A DNA stretch of 64,000 nt from Zhengitettix transpicula (taxonomy: Eukaryota > Arthropoda > Insecta > Orthoptera > Tetrigidae): positions 35,878,587-35,942,586 of the forward strand of contig CM073591.1 of NCBI GenBank assembly GCA_037074705.1, read 5' to 3'. Below the pieces are notes generated by a model that was not told where the DNA came from, made no database searches, and was given only the letters and a program-made list of their open reading frames with translations. The position numbers and the translations under genes are program-made. Of the stretch, positions 22,641 through 34,551 are shown one piece after another; the stretch's first letter is position 1, and each line of letters starts with the position of its first letter.

Positions 22641-24780
22641 TTCCTCAAATTATTTAGGCTATCGAGTTCTTTCACCTGAATGAAGCTTCTCTGTCGCTAT
22701 TCATGGCAAGCTTTCCACGGCTCACATCCTCACCATATCACTCACTGCCTTTTTTATATATTTGCAATGCATCGCCCAATATCAGTTCTCCATTTAGACA
22801 AGCGTAATACGAGTTTCCCTTGCCTTATTCTTATTACGGAACAAACAGCCAAAAACATCGGTTGTGCCATACACAACCCATATTATTTCATTAAATTACT
22901 TTCGCACCAAACAAAAAGTTTCCCTGATTAATTCCAATATTTTAGTCAGTTGATTACATTAAGGCTCTTTGGATAAGTCAATGCAAACTGAAAGAGAACT
23001 TTAGGATGTTATTTTTCAATATGAGCATACGTCCGGAATAACACACAGCTTGTTTTACAGAAGCCGGTCTTTTACTTTCTATATGGATGGAGTTCGTTTG
23101 ATACGGTAAATTCAAGCTATTTCCATAACCAAATGAATGTGATGGAGTTTTGCTTTCCGATCAAACATTACTGAATGTAAAGCAAAACTCCTCCTGAGAC
23201 TAAAGAGAACCATCATCTGGATGCATCCTCTGTATAAAAAAATCAGAAATTCCTAAAAATTAGAATATTTGTTCTATGTAAAACATTTAGAATAAAATTA
23301 ATACAAAACTGAGTTAAAAAAAGAAAATAGTGTTTTCCGTTCGATTAAATTTAGTATGTTTTTAATTTTATACAAATTTTATATACCATATGGAGTATTC
23401 CGTGTAACAATTCATACATCATACTTTTATGACTCCTTAATTATACAAACCTGGAAGAGATGATTAATCCGGTTTGACAAATTAAATACTTCTGCAATGA
23501 AAACGTTATTCAAGTAAACTGATAAAATTATATTTAAAATAATGTAAATGTATTCTTTAATAATTGGAAAAAAAATCCATTTGATCTATGCAGCTCTATT
23601 GAACATAATTTTGATATAGGAAACTTAAAACCTTTCAGGATGTTGATGGTATCTCAAATAAATTCTTTCAAGGAATAAAGGATCGGTATGGAAAAATATC
23701 TTCAGGGCCACAATCAAACCCTGAACCTCTACCGGTTATTAATTCATTTTAAAAGTCTTTACTGTTGAGCTTCGATTGAAATATGCATTATACTAGCAAG
23801 AAAGAATAATTTGAAACCTAAGATCTTCCAGTAATATTCAGAATACTTTTCATGACTTATGTTTGTACTTATAAAACTAAATTCTAAATAAATACTTTCA
23901 AATTCAATTTAATATTTGTAAGTTCATCAATCTTAAACTTAAACAGTCAGTAACTTTGGCTGCCGACTAAAACTGTTAGAAAAACTTCCTTTCTCCTTAG
24001 ATATCGGGTTAAAATTTGTGGGTATTGTGAGAATAGGCTATTCTGTTAGATAAAATATGTGGGTCTTATTTGGCAACCTTTGTGGTAATTATAAAAAATT
24101 ATTTATGTTTACGAAAAAGTTTAGTTAGATTCACCATGAAAACAGCGAATGAATATGATATTTGAAAAATTACAAAAAAAAGAATCAAATATGAGATAAA
24201 GACCTCAACTAAATATTATTTAAGAGATTAAATTATAGATTGGATTTTGATAATTTCTTCCGTCTAAGTTGCACTGAACAATTTAAACTTATTTAATAAT
24301 GTAACGAAAGGCGCCCTGGTATTAAAAGTAATTTCCTAACTAGGTGTAATTTTGTTTATACTTTTGGTAAATGTACCCAAGAGATTAAGAGACAAGTACT
24401 TCAACCCCCATAATAAAACTGCTACGAAATTAATTTTTCACTGCCCATCAATTCGAGATTAATGAATTTTTGTGAAACAGGAAGCGCAACAGTCTTTTAG
24501 TTTCTCTCCAGGTGTTTAGACTATTTATTACAAACCTTTCCTCGTAGTATTTCGCTTCTATTTCGAAATGTTGGGTTTGAATGTTCGCAATGAATTTGTA
24601 GTATTTCACTAAAGATAATAAAACTAATCTGGAAGGGATTTATTTTTTTATTGGATGTTTCTCTGCCCTATCAATCACGTGCCTCCACAGAATCAAATTA
24701 TCAACCTGCTAGTTATTCTTTAAAAGTTGTTTATAGTTTATTAAATTATTGTTGAGGAAGCATGTCTCCTAGAGTACTTG
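22641..24780. other. AT-rich intergenic sequence with one strong hairpin
   Basis: Mostly AT-rich with no supported gene. The one structured item is a perfect 13-bp inverted repeat, GGAGTTTTGCTTT (23144-23156) and AAAGCAAAACTCC (23179-23191), with a 22-nt loop. No A-tail, target duplication or shared copy was seen. Confidence 0.5.
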
Positions 24781-25110
24781 CTACTCCTTGTGCCAATCCT
24801 CATTCCACAGACTGTTGCGTTAGCTTGTGCAAATCTTCTGTTTTCCAGCTCCGCGAGTTGATAGAGTGCGGAAATGCCTCGGCACATCTGTTTGCCTTAA
24901 AGTCACCTGCAGCGCAGTAATTTAGGGACCACGAGGCGCAGACGCAGTGTCGAGAAAATAAAGTTAACTGAAGGGAAGCTACTTGCTGACGAATGACGCA
25001 CTCAAGTGTCAGAATCTCATTGCGCTGGAGTAATCTATTTCCATTACCTTCCATACATTTATCAGAAGTGCTCCGGAAACCAGTTTTCTCTCCGCGTCTC
25101 AGACAAGACA
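24781..25110. other. GC-raised island, unassigned
   Basis: Open on both strands (minus 25144-24800, plus 24993-25241) with no recognisable domain. The composition contrast with the flanks is the only evidence that it is more than background. Confidence 0.25.
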
Positions 25111-25805
25111 TCACAGAGACGTGGCGACTACCAATTGACATCACTTCTGCTCTTCAAAATTACGCCAATACATTTAATTCTCAAGATTTACGGATAATTT
25201 TACTGAGTAATCAAAATATTTCCGAATATATAAACAACTAATTAAATTAACGATTTCCTAGACTCGTGAGAAAATCCCGCAGTCACGTAAATGATTCGAT
25301 GTGGGGCGACAGGAATGATAATTTAAAAGGATTAGAAAAAATAATTGTTTTAAAGTAATTGAAATGATTGAAATATACAGGAAATGAGTATGAACTACAT
25401 ACTACAGAACAATCTTAAAATGACTAAAGTATTGTTATTTTTAAGCGGAGTAGGCCGACGTTTGCCGAAGGTACACGAATTTTTTTTTCTGTGGCCTGCT
25501 AATTTCTTACTGTCAAACCGTATATATTTTTCTGCAGAGGGAGAATATATCCGAAGAAGAAACACTGAAAATTATCTGAGATGCTACATTTATAGAGATT
25601 AGAGAAATAATTTATTATTCAAGAGAAAACTATTACAACCGAAATAAATCCAGGAATGTCATCAAATTATTAACTAATTGAGGAATTCCGACTTACACGA
25701 TATTAAACTTCAGGGACAGTGTTTATTTACTCATTACGGAGATGGTGACTAAAATTAATTTGGTTATATTCAAAAATATTTTGATGTGAAACAAAGAAAT
25801 TTAAT
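25111..25805. other. AT-rich intergenic sequence, nothing recognised
   Basis: AT-rich; a 72-codon frame at 25384-25602 is unsupported. Confidence 0.5.
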
Positions 25806-26110
25806 GAATGAATGAATTTATTACTTTAACCGAGTTACGCTCTGAGTAGTTAAAAGAAATAAATACAAAAAATTAAGCCAGGAGTAGTTAATGATCACAA
25901 GGAACAAATATTATATTCAGTATAAAAAATTGTTAACTGAAATTTAAGATATGACAGTTTATGTGCTTGATAGTTTCAATTTTTCTTCTCTAATTCTTAC
26001 AAGTCTTAATTCTTCCTTCGTAAAATTTTTAAAGTTTTCAGTCAAATTCTCTAGGTTTGTCGTTTTAGAAACATGTATTTTCCAACATATTTTAAAGTTT
26101 TTTTGACCTA
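25806..26110 (-). pseudogene. Probable LINE 3' tail with (CATT)n terminus
   Basis: On the minus strand the segment ends TAATAAATTCATTCATTCATT, a simple-repeat 3' end typical of CR1/jockey-type elements. It is preceded by CAGAGCGTAACTCGGTTAAA. Upstream on that strand a frame reads ENLTENFKNFTKEELRLVRI and ends at a TAA. This fits the weakly conserved ORF2 C-terminus but is not diagnostic. Confidence 0.38.
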
Positions 26111-28095
26111 TTTGGAATTATAATCCCCTTCTGTCTAGTCTAGTCAATCTTTACCAACCTTTAGCAGTACGTTTGGTGGCCGACATACGCTGAGATAATG
26201 CCTGAGACTTCAGAAAAAAATTCCACCTTTTTTTATAGTCCCCAATGTCTCATTTCCGTGTCCACGATCCAGCTTCACCAATTTTTCCCCTACCACTTCC
26301 GCGGTTACATAGTCACATATACGGTTTGCGGTTCTCATTCAAACACAACAGAAAAATCTGTAAAGTGATGGTTTTGTCCCGCAATGGAAATGAAAAATTA
26401 ATTATCACTTAACTACTTCTGACTTGTCATCCCATCCAGAATTAATTTCCAGATCATTTGCAATTTTTTGCTCCGAAGAAAAACTGAAATCAAACATTTT
26501 CTGACCTACCTCCTAAATGTGGGTATGAAACGGGTGATTTGGTGAACGGTTCACACGTTATTCCGTTTAAACTGCTCGTGTTCGACCTTTACTCAAACGT
26601 CGTATTCCCAAAGATCGCGCAGGATTAGCAAAAAATGATTGAAAATCAAATTGAGAAAATGAGAGAGAGAAAGAGAAAGACGAAGTTGTTGGTTCAAAAA
26701 TTACTCTCTCTAATTGTCTGCCAAGGTGCGAACTGCACTTCAAAAAGTTCCATAATTCTAAAGCACCAAAGGGGTCGAGTCGGATAACTGTGAAGTCATA
26801 ATTATAATTATTAGCTTCACACTGGAGCACGGACTAAATTACAAGCTCTTGAACCTATCACTGGTTGGACGGAACTTTCTACTCTAATGGGCTTTAAAGA
26901 TGTCAACCAGTCAATGACGAACGCCTTGGGTGGCCCAAAGGAACACGTGTCTTCTCAACCTTCCAGGATCAAACAATGCCAACGTACTTTACAATGACAT
27001 GAAACATTCCAGATCTGTTACTTAAACGTTTCAAAAGACTCAGTTTCTCATGTTTGACGGGCAATTAATTATAAGCTATGCCAAAGCTGACGTCCGTAAT
27101 TACAATCAATCGTACTACGACGCTCTTATTAATTGATATTGAAATGGTTTCATATTATTTTCTTTCGTCATGCTAATACAAAAATTAATTTCATTGTCCA
27201 ATAGTATTTTTTCTACTTGCTAGTTACATTTTTCTTATGGTTACAGAATTTTTTGCAACACACACTTGGTTAATATAAATGTTTCCATAAATGAATTTAA
27301 TGGTAAAACAATAATAACTTTTCCGTGTCTGGTTTTACATACACCAACCATCATATTACCCGTGTTGGGTTCATTTTCCTTGAAAATATTTTTCCAGTGC
27401 TCGCATTAACTCCAATGGATTATTAGAAACGATCAGTACACTTACACGGTCGATTTCAATATCATATTATTTGAGTATTTAAGTATACCAAAATTTCGGG
27501 TGTGAACGGGAGTCACCAAGAACATCTCAGGTTAATTTTCAACACTGTACTTAACAGCCTTTTATTTTTTTGTTAAATGATACAGATATCGAAAAGCGTT
27601 TGGCTCTGTCAACCTAAAGGTTACTTTTAAAGAGAAACGTGTATTTATTACATTTAAAATACTCTACTATTTTGCTCGTTGCGTGGTTTACACGTGTCCT
27701 TCTTATTCATTTTAAATTATATTAAAAATACCTCGCAACATTGCATCAGTTCTCAAAATTTGTTTGTCAGATTTAATAAAGTCAGGGGTATGTCCCGTAA
27801 TATATAATGTAGGTGAGAGGTCACACGTTTCTGACTTTCTTCATGACGATACTTCCCACCAGTTCTCTGTGATATTACGGGGTATATTAGCAAATTAAAC
27901 TCTCGTGTGTTTGCTTAATGTTCAACCTTTCAGCTTCCCACGTTGTTCAAACAGGGTTGCAGAAAATAAACAAATATCTACAAGAAATTAAAATGTAGTA
28001 GCTTCTCATTAACGTAAAACAACACTTTAGACTTTTAAAATATATTGAATTACTGTGACAATTGTTAAAATTACAGACACTATTTTTATTTACAA
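26111..28095. other. AT-rich intergenic sequence, one possible small inverted repeat
   Basis: No supported gene. CCCGTAATAT near 27795 and its inverse ATATTACGGGG near 27872 could be termini of a ~100-bp MITE, but pairing beyond 10 bp is poor. An island-like patch at 26560-26830 is open on the minus strand (87 codons) without recognisable features. Confidence 0.45.
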
Positions 28096-28680
28096 CCAGC
28101 TGGGTGCCTGGCGTTGCCCGGGTATTTATTTATATAATAAGATAAAAAATTCACATGCTATCTTAAGAGAGTAATTATATTCTTTGAACCTTGAGCGAGA
28201 AAAAATACACCACAAAATTACATCGAAATTTTGCTCTGGATATTTAAGATTGTACGCAGAACTTGTTTTCTCCTTCCACCCCCACCTAGCGGTTGAAGTA
28301 AAACATCCACCAAGTTGAATGCCATAATTAAACTAAGCGACATCAATAATCCTGGATTAGACTCTAATCTCGGTAGTTTACGGGCTATTTCTGTGTATTG
28401 CACCTCCACCCCCAACCCTGAGGATCCTCCCGTCTAATCGAGGAAGGAGTAGAAATTATACACACCCAACATCGGGACACACTATCCATTGGCCCCGTAA
28501 AATATTTATTAGACGCAAAAATCGGCCGGTTTCGCATGTTTGAAAATTACTAACCCCCTCCATCCCCTATCCTGGGGGTGGTAGTCGTTTGTTACCCGGA
28601 CAGAGTTTGGTTTTGTATTGAAAGAAACACGTGTACGAAATTTGGTCAAATATGCTCCACGGGTGTAGATTTGTATGCGG
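28096..28680 (-). mobile_element. Helitron-like 3' portion, variant with CTGG end
   Basis: On the minus strand the 3' end reads CCCGGGCAACGCCAGGCACC, then CAGCTGG, then T. It corresponds to the ends at 3678, 5218 and 62795 but with CTGG in place of CTAG. The CCCGG...CCAGG hairpin is better preserved here than in copy 1. The far part (near 28640-28680, minus strand) GTTCCGCATACAAATCTACA matches 3569-3590 of copy 1. The 5' end is not found; family A material begins at 28690. Confidence 0.5.
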
Positions 28681-28689
28681 AACATACAC

Positions 28690-28770
28690 TTTTTTTTCGG
28701 TAACAGGCTGTATGAGGATAATCCACGTGGTGGTAACTCCCATTTAGTAGCATAGGAAGGGATTTGAAAG
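28690..28770 (-). mobile_element. Family A retroposon, 3' fragment
   Basis: T-run, then ggtaacaggctgtatgaggat and the CATAGGAAGGGATTTGAAAG block: the last ~75 bp of family A in minus orientation. It is strongly 5'-truncated and abuts the Helitron-like segment. Confidence 0.65.
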
Positions 28771-30245
28771 ACAAAGTCTATTTTATTTATTAGACTCATT
28801 TATGAAGGAAAGTTCAAGAATTATTTAAAACAAAACATGTTTTGCTCCATGCGCAATGGGAAATTTGAATGATTTTTTCAAAGGAAGACGGTCATTGAAC
28901 TAATAAATTTATAATTTGTCTTGCATTTATCGCCTCATAGGTCCAGTTATCAGATGGTGACTTTGACTCACTGTTATTCTGCTAAGTTTTATCCTGGAAC
29001 GACGACCGATTCAATTCTTTGAAGTTTCAAAAAACTAAACTCATCACTGTTTCTGTCTCTGCAAACCCAAATACTTTACCTCTATCTCCTACCAAAGTTA
29101 TGGCCGAACATTCCTTCCTTCCAGAACTTCACATGTCTGATTTCGTCCAATGACTGTCTCACGGCACCCACTAGTCCAGAAAAATCTGGTGGTTCTTGAG
29201 AAAGTTAAATGACTACTTGTTTTTACGAAAGTCACGTTTTACGTGGCGCCAGAAATCCTGTGAGTGTTACTATTTTTGCGACTTTCTGTATTGTTGGTGT
29301 CGTGGAGACGTTCTCGACTTGCGACTCAGTGTCGCCAGTCCGCCTGTCTGGTCCGCGCGTTTCCGTAAACGAGTCTCCATTACGTTGACAAAATAATATA
29401 TACTAACGATATGTTATTTAATAAATATATCGCGATAAGATTACGCTTTTAAATGATAAATAGGAAATATAATGTCAATAATTTTTAATTTGTGGCATTC
29501 TAGAAGGATTGAGAAGAATATATACTGCACTGGGTAGTGAAAGTATTGAGTAAAAATTGTCCCTTCAAATTTCGTCACGTGGTAGTAGACCCCGTACTGT
29601 TTGCGACACGCCATATTTTTTCCAATTAATTATATATAAAGGAGATGAAAATTGATTTAATTACAAACTGACAACGCTGCTCTGAAAGTAAGACTGAACC
29701 TTTCCCTTGTTTAATATTATTTATCTAATTAGAAAATACTCTTATCACGAGAATTGTTCTTAACGTCTGTACATAAAATATTCATAATCTGTTTCAAATG
29801 GCAGAAGGTACGCATCATTAATTGTTTTGATCACAGCCACTTCCGATAAAATAGGCGTATTATTGCACTTAAACTTTCATAAAAAGAGAAAAAGTTATCC
29901 AGAATTCTAACTTGTTTTGACTTCCTTATCAAAACGAAGCGGGATATAAAATGTAATTTCAACTTATATGAAATTTCCGCCATTTAATTTAAAAACTGAT
30001 GTTTACCTTTATGGGGTCGGCCGATGAATTAAATCATATTTCACTCAAACAATTTTTTTGTCAGTTAAAAAATTATTAGCAGTTCCCTAGTTTCGCTACA
30101 ATAAAATTGTTAAATTTATTCTATGGCAAATGAGATTACGGTCTCGTAAAATGTCACGAGGTGTTTATCTCATGCTACAACGAAACGGACTGAAGTTCAT
30201 CATTGTACGTCCGTATATTCATTTAACCTAGATATTTGTTCTACC
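28771..30245. other. AT-rich intergenic sequence, nothing recognised
   Basis: AT-rich. A GC-raised patch at 29230-29390 is open on the plus strand (66 codons) and includes TGGCGCCAGAAATCC, too short to call a primer-binding site. Confidence 0.45.
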
Positions 30246-30629
30246 AAAATTTAAGTTACAATTTTTGCAGAGCATAAAAAACATTTTATGGTAACCACTT
30301 ATGTCTCCAAATAGAATCGTGCATTCAAAATTAAAGGAAAAGGACGACGAAAATTGTATTTGGTAATTGTTCAGTATTCGTGTGGAATTCCTTGCCTGAA
30401 TCTTCCAAAATTGAGTCGATCAGTTTTGATGTAGGATAAGAAACTTACTGCAAAAAAATAGGGTATTATTATACAATTATTTCTCATTTCATGTTCATCG
30501 TAATTCAGTGGGAACTAAAATCAGTGAAGTACATAAATAATTAATTCTCTGAACAAAACATGATATTAGTGAAGTGTTAAAATAACCTGTAATTCCTGGC
30601 TTCTTTTTTTCTCTTTTCATTTTCTGTCA

Positions 30630-30939
30630 TTTTTTTAGGGCAACAGGCTACATGAGGGTGATCCACGTAGGGCAACTCTCCTTTAATAGCATAGGAAGGG
30701 ATTTGAAAGGGGGGATGCGGAAGGGTAGAGGAAGGTAGCCAAGGGTTAACTAGGGCCCCGGGGCTATATTTTAAGGATCCTACCCGGTATACGCCTACAG
30801 AAATGCAGGGAAACCCCTAGAAAAACCTGCATCAGGTAGGTCGGGCATTGGGTACTTGTCCCACGCCCTTCCGATAGCGGGAGAAGAATTTGCTATAGGG
30901 ACACAGCATTCCCTTCTCCATGCCTCGACCAGTTTAGGA
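30630..30939 (-). mobile_element. Family A retroposon, copy 3 (outer), 3' part
   Basis: T-run at 30630-30636, then the complete 3' half of family A to CCAGTTTAGGA (30929-30939), where another copy has inserted. The outer element resumes after 31509. Downstream sequence to ~32120 then departs from other family A copies. The outer copy therefore either carries a different 5' body or was inserted next to unrelated sequence. Confidence 0.75.
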
Positions 30940-31498
30940 TTTTTTTTTTTTTTTTTTAGGGCAATAGGCTACATGAGGGTAATCCACTTAGGGCAACTCC
31001 CCTTTAATAGCATAGGAAGGGATTTGAAAGGGGGGATGCGGAAGGGTAGAGGAAGGTAGCCAAGGGTTAACTAAGGCCCCCGGGCTATATTTTAAGGATC
31101 CTACCCGGCATTCGCCTAAAGGAATGCAGGGAAAACCTTAGAAAAACCTGCATCGGGTAGGTCGGGCATTTGGTACTTTCCCACGCCCTTCCGATGACGG
31201 GAGAGGAGTTTGCTGTGGGGACGCAGCTTACCCCTCGCCATGCCTTGGCCTGTTTAGGAGGCAGCTGGCCGACTATTCCAATAGGAATAGCGGACAACTC
31301 TTGCCGTATGCCCAAGGTCTGCGACCCCGGAACATACACCTCTCAAAACAGACCGAGGTGCCTCGGCATGTGGGAACCTTAGTTCAAAAAAACCAGAGAG
31401 ATGTGAGAGCATCCCCAAAGGTAGCCCCCGCCAGAGCTCTCTGGGAAGGTTCACCTGCGAGAAATCCTCTCGCAGGCTTCCTTCCGCATTAATAATCA
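30940..31498 (-). mobile_element. Family A retroposon, copy 4 (inner), inserted into copy 3
   Basis: An 18-base T-run (30940-30957) starts a full-length family A copy on the minus strand, ending upstream of 31498. CCAGTTTAGGA is repeated exactly at 30929-30939 and 31499-31509, an 11-bp target-site duplication. The 5' palindrome CCTGCGAGAGG...CTCGCAGG is present near 31454-31478. The long tail and exact duplication suggest this is among the youngest insertions in the window. The minus-strand frame at 31544-31254 contains the family's FELRFPHAEAPRSVLRGVC block. Confidence 0.85.
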
Positions 31499-31509
31499 CC
31501 AGTTTAGGA

Positions 31510-32120
31510 GGCTTCACTAACTTTCTTATTAGTTCGGTTACCATACACCTGTGAGAAATTTTCTTTCAACACGGGAATAGAGATGATGGATGGGTTTCAA
31601 CTGGCTGCGCTAGACCCGCAGAAAATTGGTGGGTTCGGGTTTCGTTACTGCCTCGGTCTAAACTCTGTTGAACCGGTTTTGGAGGAGTCCGTATATAGAT
31701 CACGTGGTGTTATTTTGATTCGTTCCCCGCCTTCTGCATGCGGTTTTACACTTGGGAGGCGGTTTTCTCTCCAATTTTGGAGCCTAATCCTCAGTTTTCC
31801 TACGACCGTCTTTGAGTAAGGGAGGCTCCTGGGTACTTTATACTCAGTCTTGTTATTTTTATATTAAACTATATCTTTAATTTCTTAGCGCTTTCTGTTA
31901 TATGTTCATGTTTCTGGAAGGTACATTGATACTAAGAACCCCACGTTTTCAACTTACTTGTTTTTCTATCCTAGAAGTCTTCCATTCGACACTGAAAAAG
32001 ATACGTCGCTGTATTTTCCTCCGGCCTGATTCCCCTCAGCCTGTTCATTCCCTTGACTTAGCAATAACAATAATTCCTTTACATCCATCTTATTTTGATC
32101 TCTAAGTTTTAGCAGGTACG
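31510..32120 (-). other. GC-raised segment between copy 4 and the inverted-repeat arm
   Basis: About 610 bp that, together with copy 3, makes up the insertion splitting the left inverted-repeat arm. It is not seen elsewhere in the window. Plus-strand frames at 31583-31819 and 31902-32105 have no recognisable features. If it belongs to copy 3 it would be a 5' body of ~600 bp, giving an element of ~920 bp; this is inference from its position. Confidence 0.35.
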
Positions 32121-32246
32121 GTATATTACAGTTAGTATAATGTAATTTTAGTATTATTCATATATATATTCTACTATAATAAATAGACTGATGATCCTCA
32201 GAATTTCTTTAAACCTTTAATTTACAATTTTCACTGAAACTTTCGG

Positions 32247-33504
32247 CAACACCATTTTCAACTGAAACAATCTCCATTGCATAAATATTTAAACAATATA
32301 TATGTGAAATATAAATTTATAGCACACATACAGGTAAGCCTCGGTCTGGCTTGTTTAATTGTAATCTAAAATTATTTTAAATTTATAATTTTTTATAAAT
32401 TATTATTGTAGTTCCAATTTTTAATAGACGGTGAATATATATTTATATACTTCTATGAAAATTATAAATGAAAGTTTTAAAGAAATTGTAAAAATTATTA
32501 GTCTTTTTACTATTAAATCTGATAATTAAATTTATTCTACTTATAAGTTTAGTTAATATGCGTAAATTGTAAAGTAGCTGCCACCAAGAATACGCCCAAT
32601 TATTACTAAATAAATACAATACAAAACAATGCCATAATCATAATTTATAGTGTTTAATTTTCCGCCAAGAGAAATATATTCTCAAATAGAGCTTCGTAAT
32701 TTATATTTTAACTGGGTTTGTGCAAATAACATTATATTTTTAGTGATCCAGATCCCATTCTGTCATTAATCTGTCTCTGGGGTTAACAGAGAATGTATTT
32801 CCTTCGCTGGAAACAAGCGAATATCGCTCAAGATTCCAAACTTTACATTGAGAACCTTGTCAGGATTTCCACCGTCTGTCTTCCAACGTGAATGGATTAT
32901 TATCATACTATGGGGTCTTGGTTGCTGTGTGGTCTCCCTTTCAACGTCCGCCCACCTGCAGGTCCTGAGGCGACCTCCAAGAATTAATTAAAATGCTTCA
33001 TTTAATCCTCACTATATTTGTTGAAATTCAAATGGAGAAGCCCCAATATATGTACACATTTATTATTCTTGTTGCTGAGGGGTAAAATGAATTTAAATAT
33101 TGATTAACTTTTAGAGGGAAACGTTTCTTGTTTAATATGGACCTTCAGTGGTGGGAGGCTATTACTGATCCAAGCAGCAGGTGTGTTACAACACGGAAGA
33201 ACCTTTTGGAACTATAATTGGAATATTTGTGACCAATATTGGAGCACTGTATGACATTTTTCAATGATTGGTAAAGTCCCATCCAATGGCAGTGAATAGC
33301 CACGAGGCCACCAAAAAATCAAAATGTAAGCATGTAAATATGAATGTAGTGTAATAAAATTTGAAAATTGTTTAATTACGATATCTTCAATTTTTTCTCG
33401 ATTCATGAATTACTGTTAATTTTAAAATCATGATTTAAGGGAATTACAATCACACACAGTCAGAAAAACTTCACAGGGGAAATTATATTAACAGGTTAAA
33501 GGTG
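32247..33504. other. Spacer of the inverted repeat, nothing recognised
   Basis: AT-rich loop with a mildly GC-raised patch near 32750-32990. No transposase or other coding sequence is visible. Confidence 0.5.
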
Positions 33505-34015
33505 TCTGAAGCTTCTGTGAAATTTGAAAATTAAAGGTTTAAATAAATTCTAAGGATTACCAGACTATTTATTATAGTGGAATGTGTATGAATAATACTA
33601 AAATTACATTATACAAACATGAAAAGAAAAGAAGCCAGGAATCATGTTATTTTAACACTTCACTATTTACATGTTTTGTTCGGAAACGTATTTATTTATG
33701 TACTTCACTGATTTTTAGTTTCCGTTGACTTACGATGAACAGGTAAAAAAAAATTGGAAAATAATATCCAAATATTGTGTAATAATACCATAGTTTTTCA
33801 CCGCAAGTTTCTTATCCTACATCAAAAGTAATCGGCTGTATTTGGAATAATCAGTCAAGGAATTCCACACGATTACTGATAAATTGACAATAAAAATTTT
33901 CGTTGTATTTTTCCTTTATTAATTTTGAATGCATGATTCTATTTCGAGACATAAGTGGTTACAATAAAAATTTTTTATTCCCTTGAACAAATAATAACTT
34001 AAATTTTCTAATGGA

Positions 34016-34511
34016 TATAAAAAAAACTAAACAGGACGGGGTAAATCTATGGAGTTTATTTCGTTTAATTCATCACTAATTGTTTTACTTGAATAGAGAA
34101 TTTATAAAGCATTACAGTTATTTAATTGTAAAATATGTATTAAAATTTACGTATGAAGGAAAACCACATCACTTCCTTACGTGTCAAACATAGAACATTG
34201 AGAACAAAGGATATTCCTCGACTTGAGGTGGCTTATATAATTAATTAGATCTATCACATTTGTACAGACATAACAATCGCCGAAGGATTGTGAAATTTGT
34301 AAATTTACCTTAATATAAACTGTACTCTTCAATCGACTTATTGATAAAGTAAATTAAATTCTAAAACTACTAATTACCTGAGTGCTAAATTCAACAAAGG
34401 AGTCAGAAAACGGGTTGAAGTGGAGAAATGCTCCTTTCTGAATTTAACAGTTGACTGTTCGTCTGGAAATTTACTGAGAGACGAAGCAAATTAATTAACA
34501 GAAATGTGTTG

Positions 34512-34513
<2 letters not shown>
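34016..34513. other. AT-rich intergenic sequence, nothing recognised
   Basis: AT-rich; no open frame or repeat. Confidence 0.5.

Positions 34514-34548
<35 letters not shown>
34514..34548. repeat. (AT)n microsatellite, left half
   Basis: Uninterrupted TA repeat of ~35 bp ending exactly at the LTR terminus TGTAAT (34549). Together with the tract after 35513 it was one microsatellite before the LTR inserted. Confidence 0.9.

Positions 34549-34551
<3 letters not shown>

Larger units (their letters stand above)
30246..34015. repeat. Very large interrupted inverted repeat
   Basis: The left arm occupies 30246-30612 plus 32125-32246. The right arm at 33505-34015 is its inverted, essentially continuous counterpart. 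Examples: GGTAACCACTTATGTCTC near 30290 against its inverse near 33947-33964; TAATGTAATTTTAGTATTAT near 32140 against its inverse near 33594. The arms total ~490 bp. About 1.5 kb of family A-related material is inserted in the left arm, and a ~1.25-kb unmatched spacer lies between the arms. No transposase is visible. It may be a foldback transposon or a palindromic duplication. Confidence 0.65.

Noticed and set aside
27788..27884. MITE with CCCGTAATAT inverted ends
   Set aside because: Inverted similarity falls off after about 10 bp, and no target duplication is visible.
29230..29390. A second primer-binding site at TGGCGCCAGAAATCC
   Set aside because: Only the first seven bases fit, and no LTR end precedes it.
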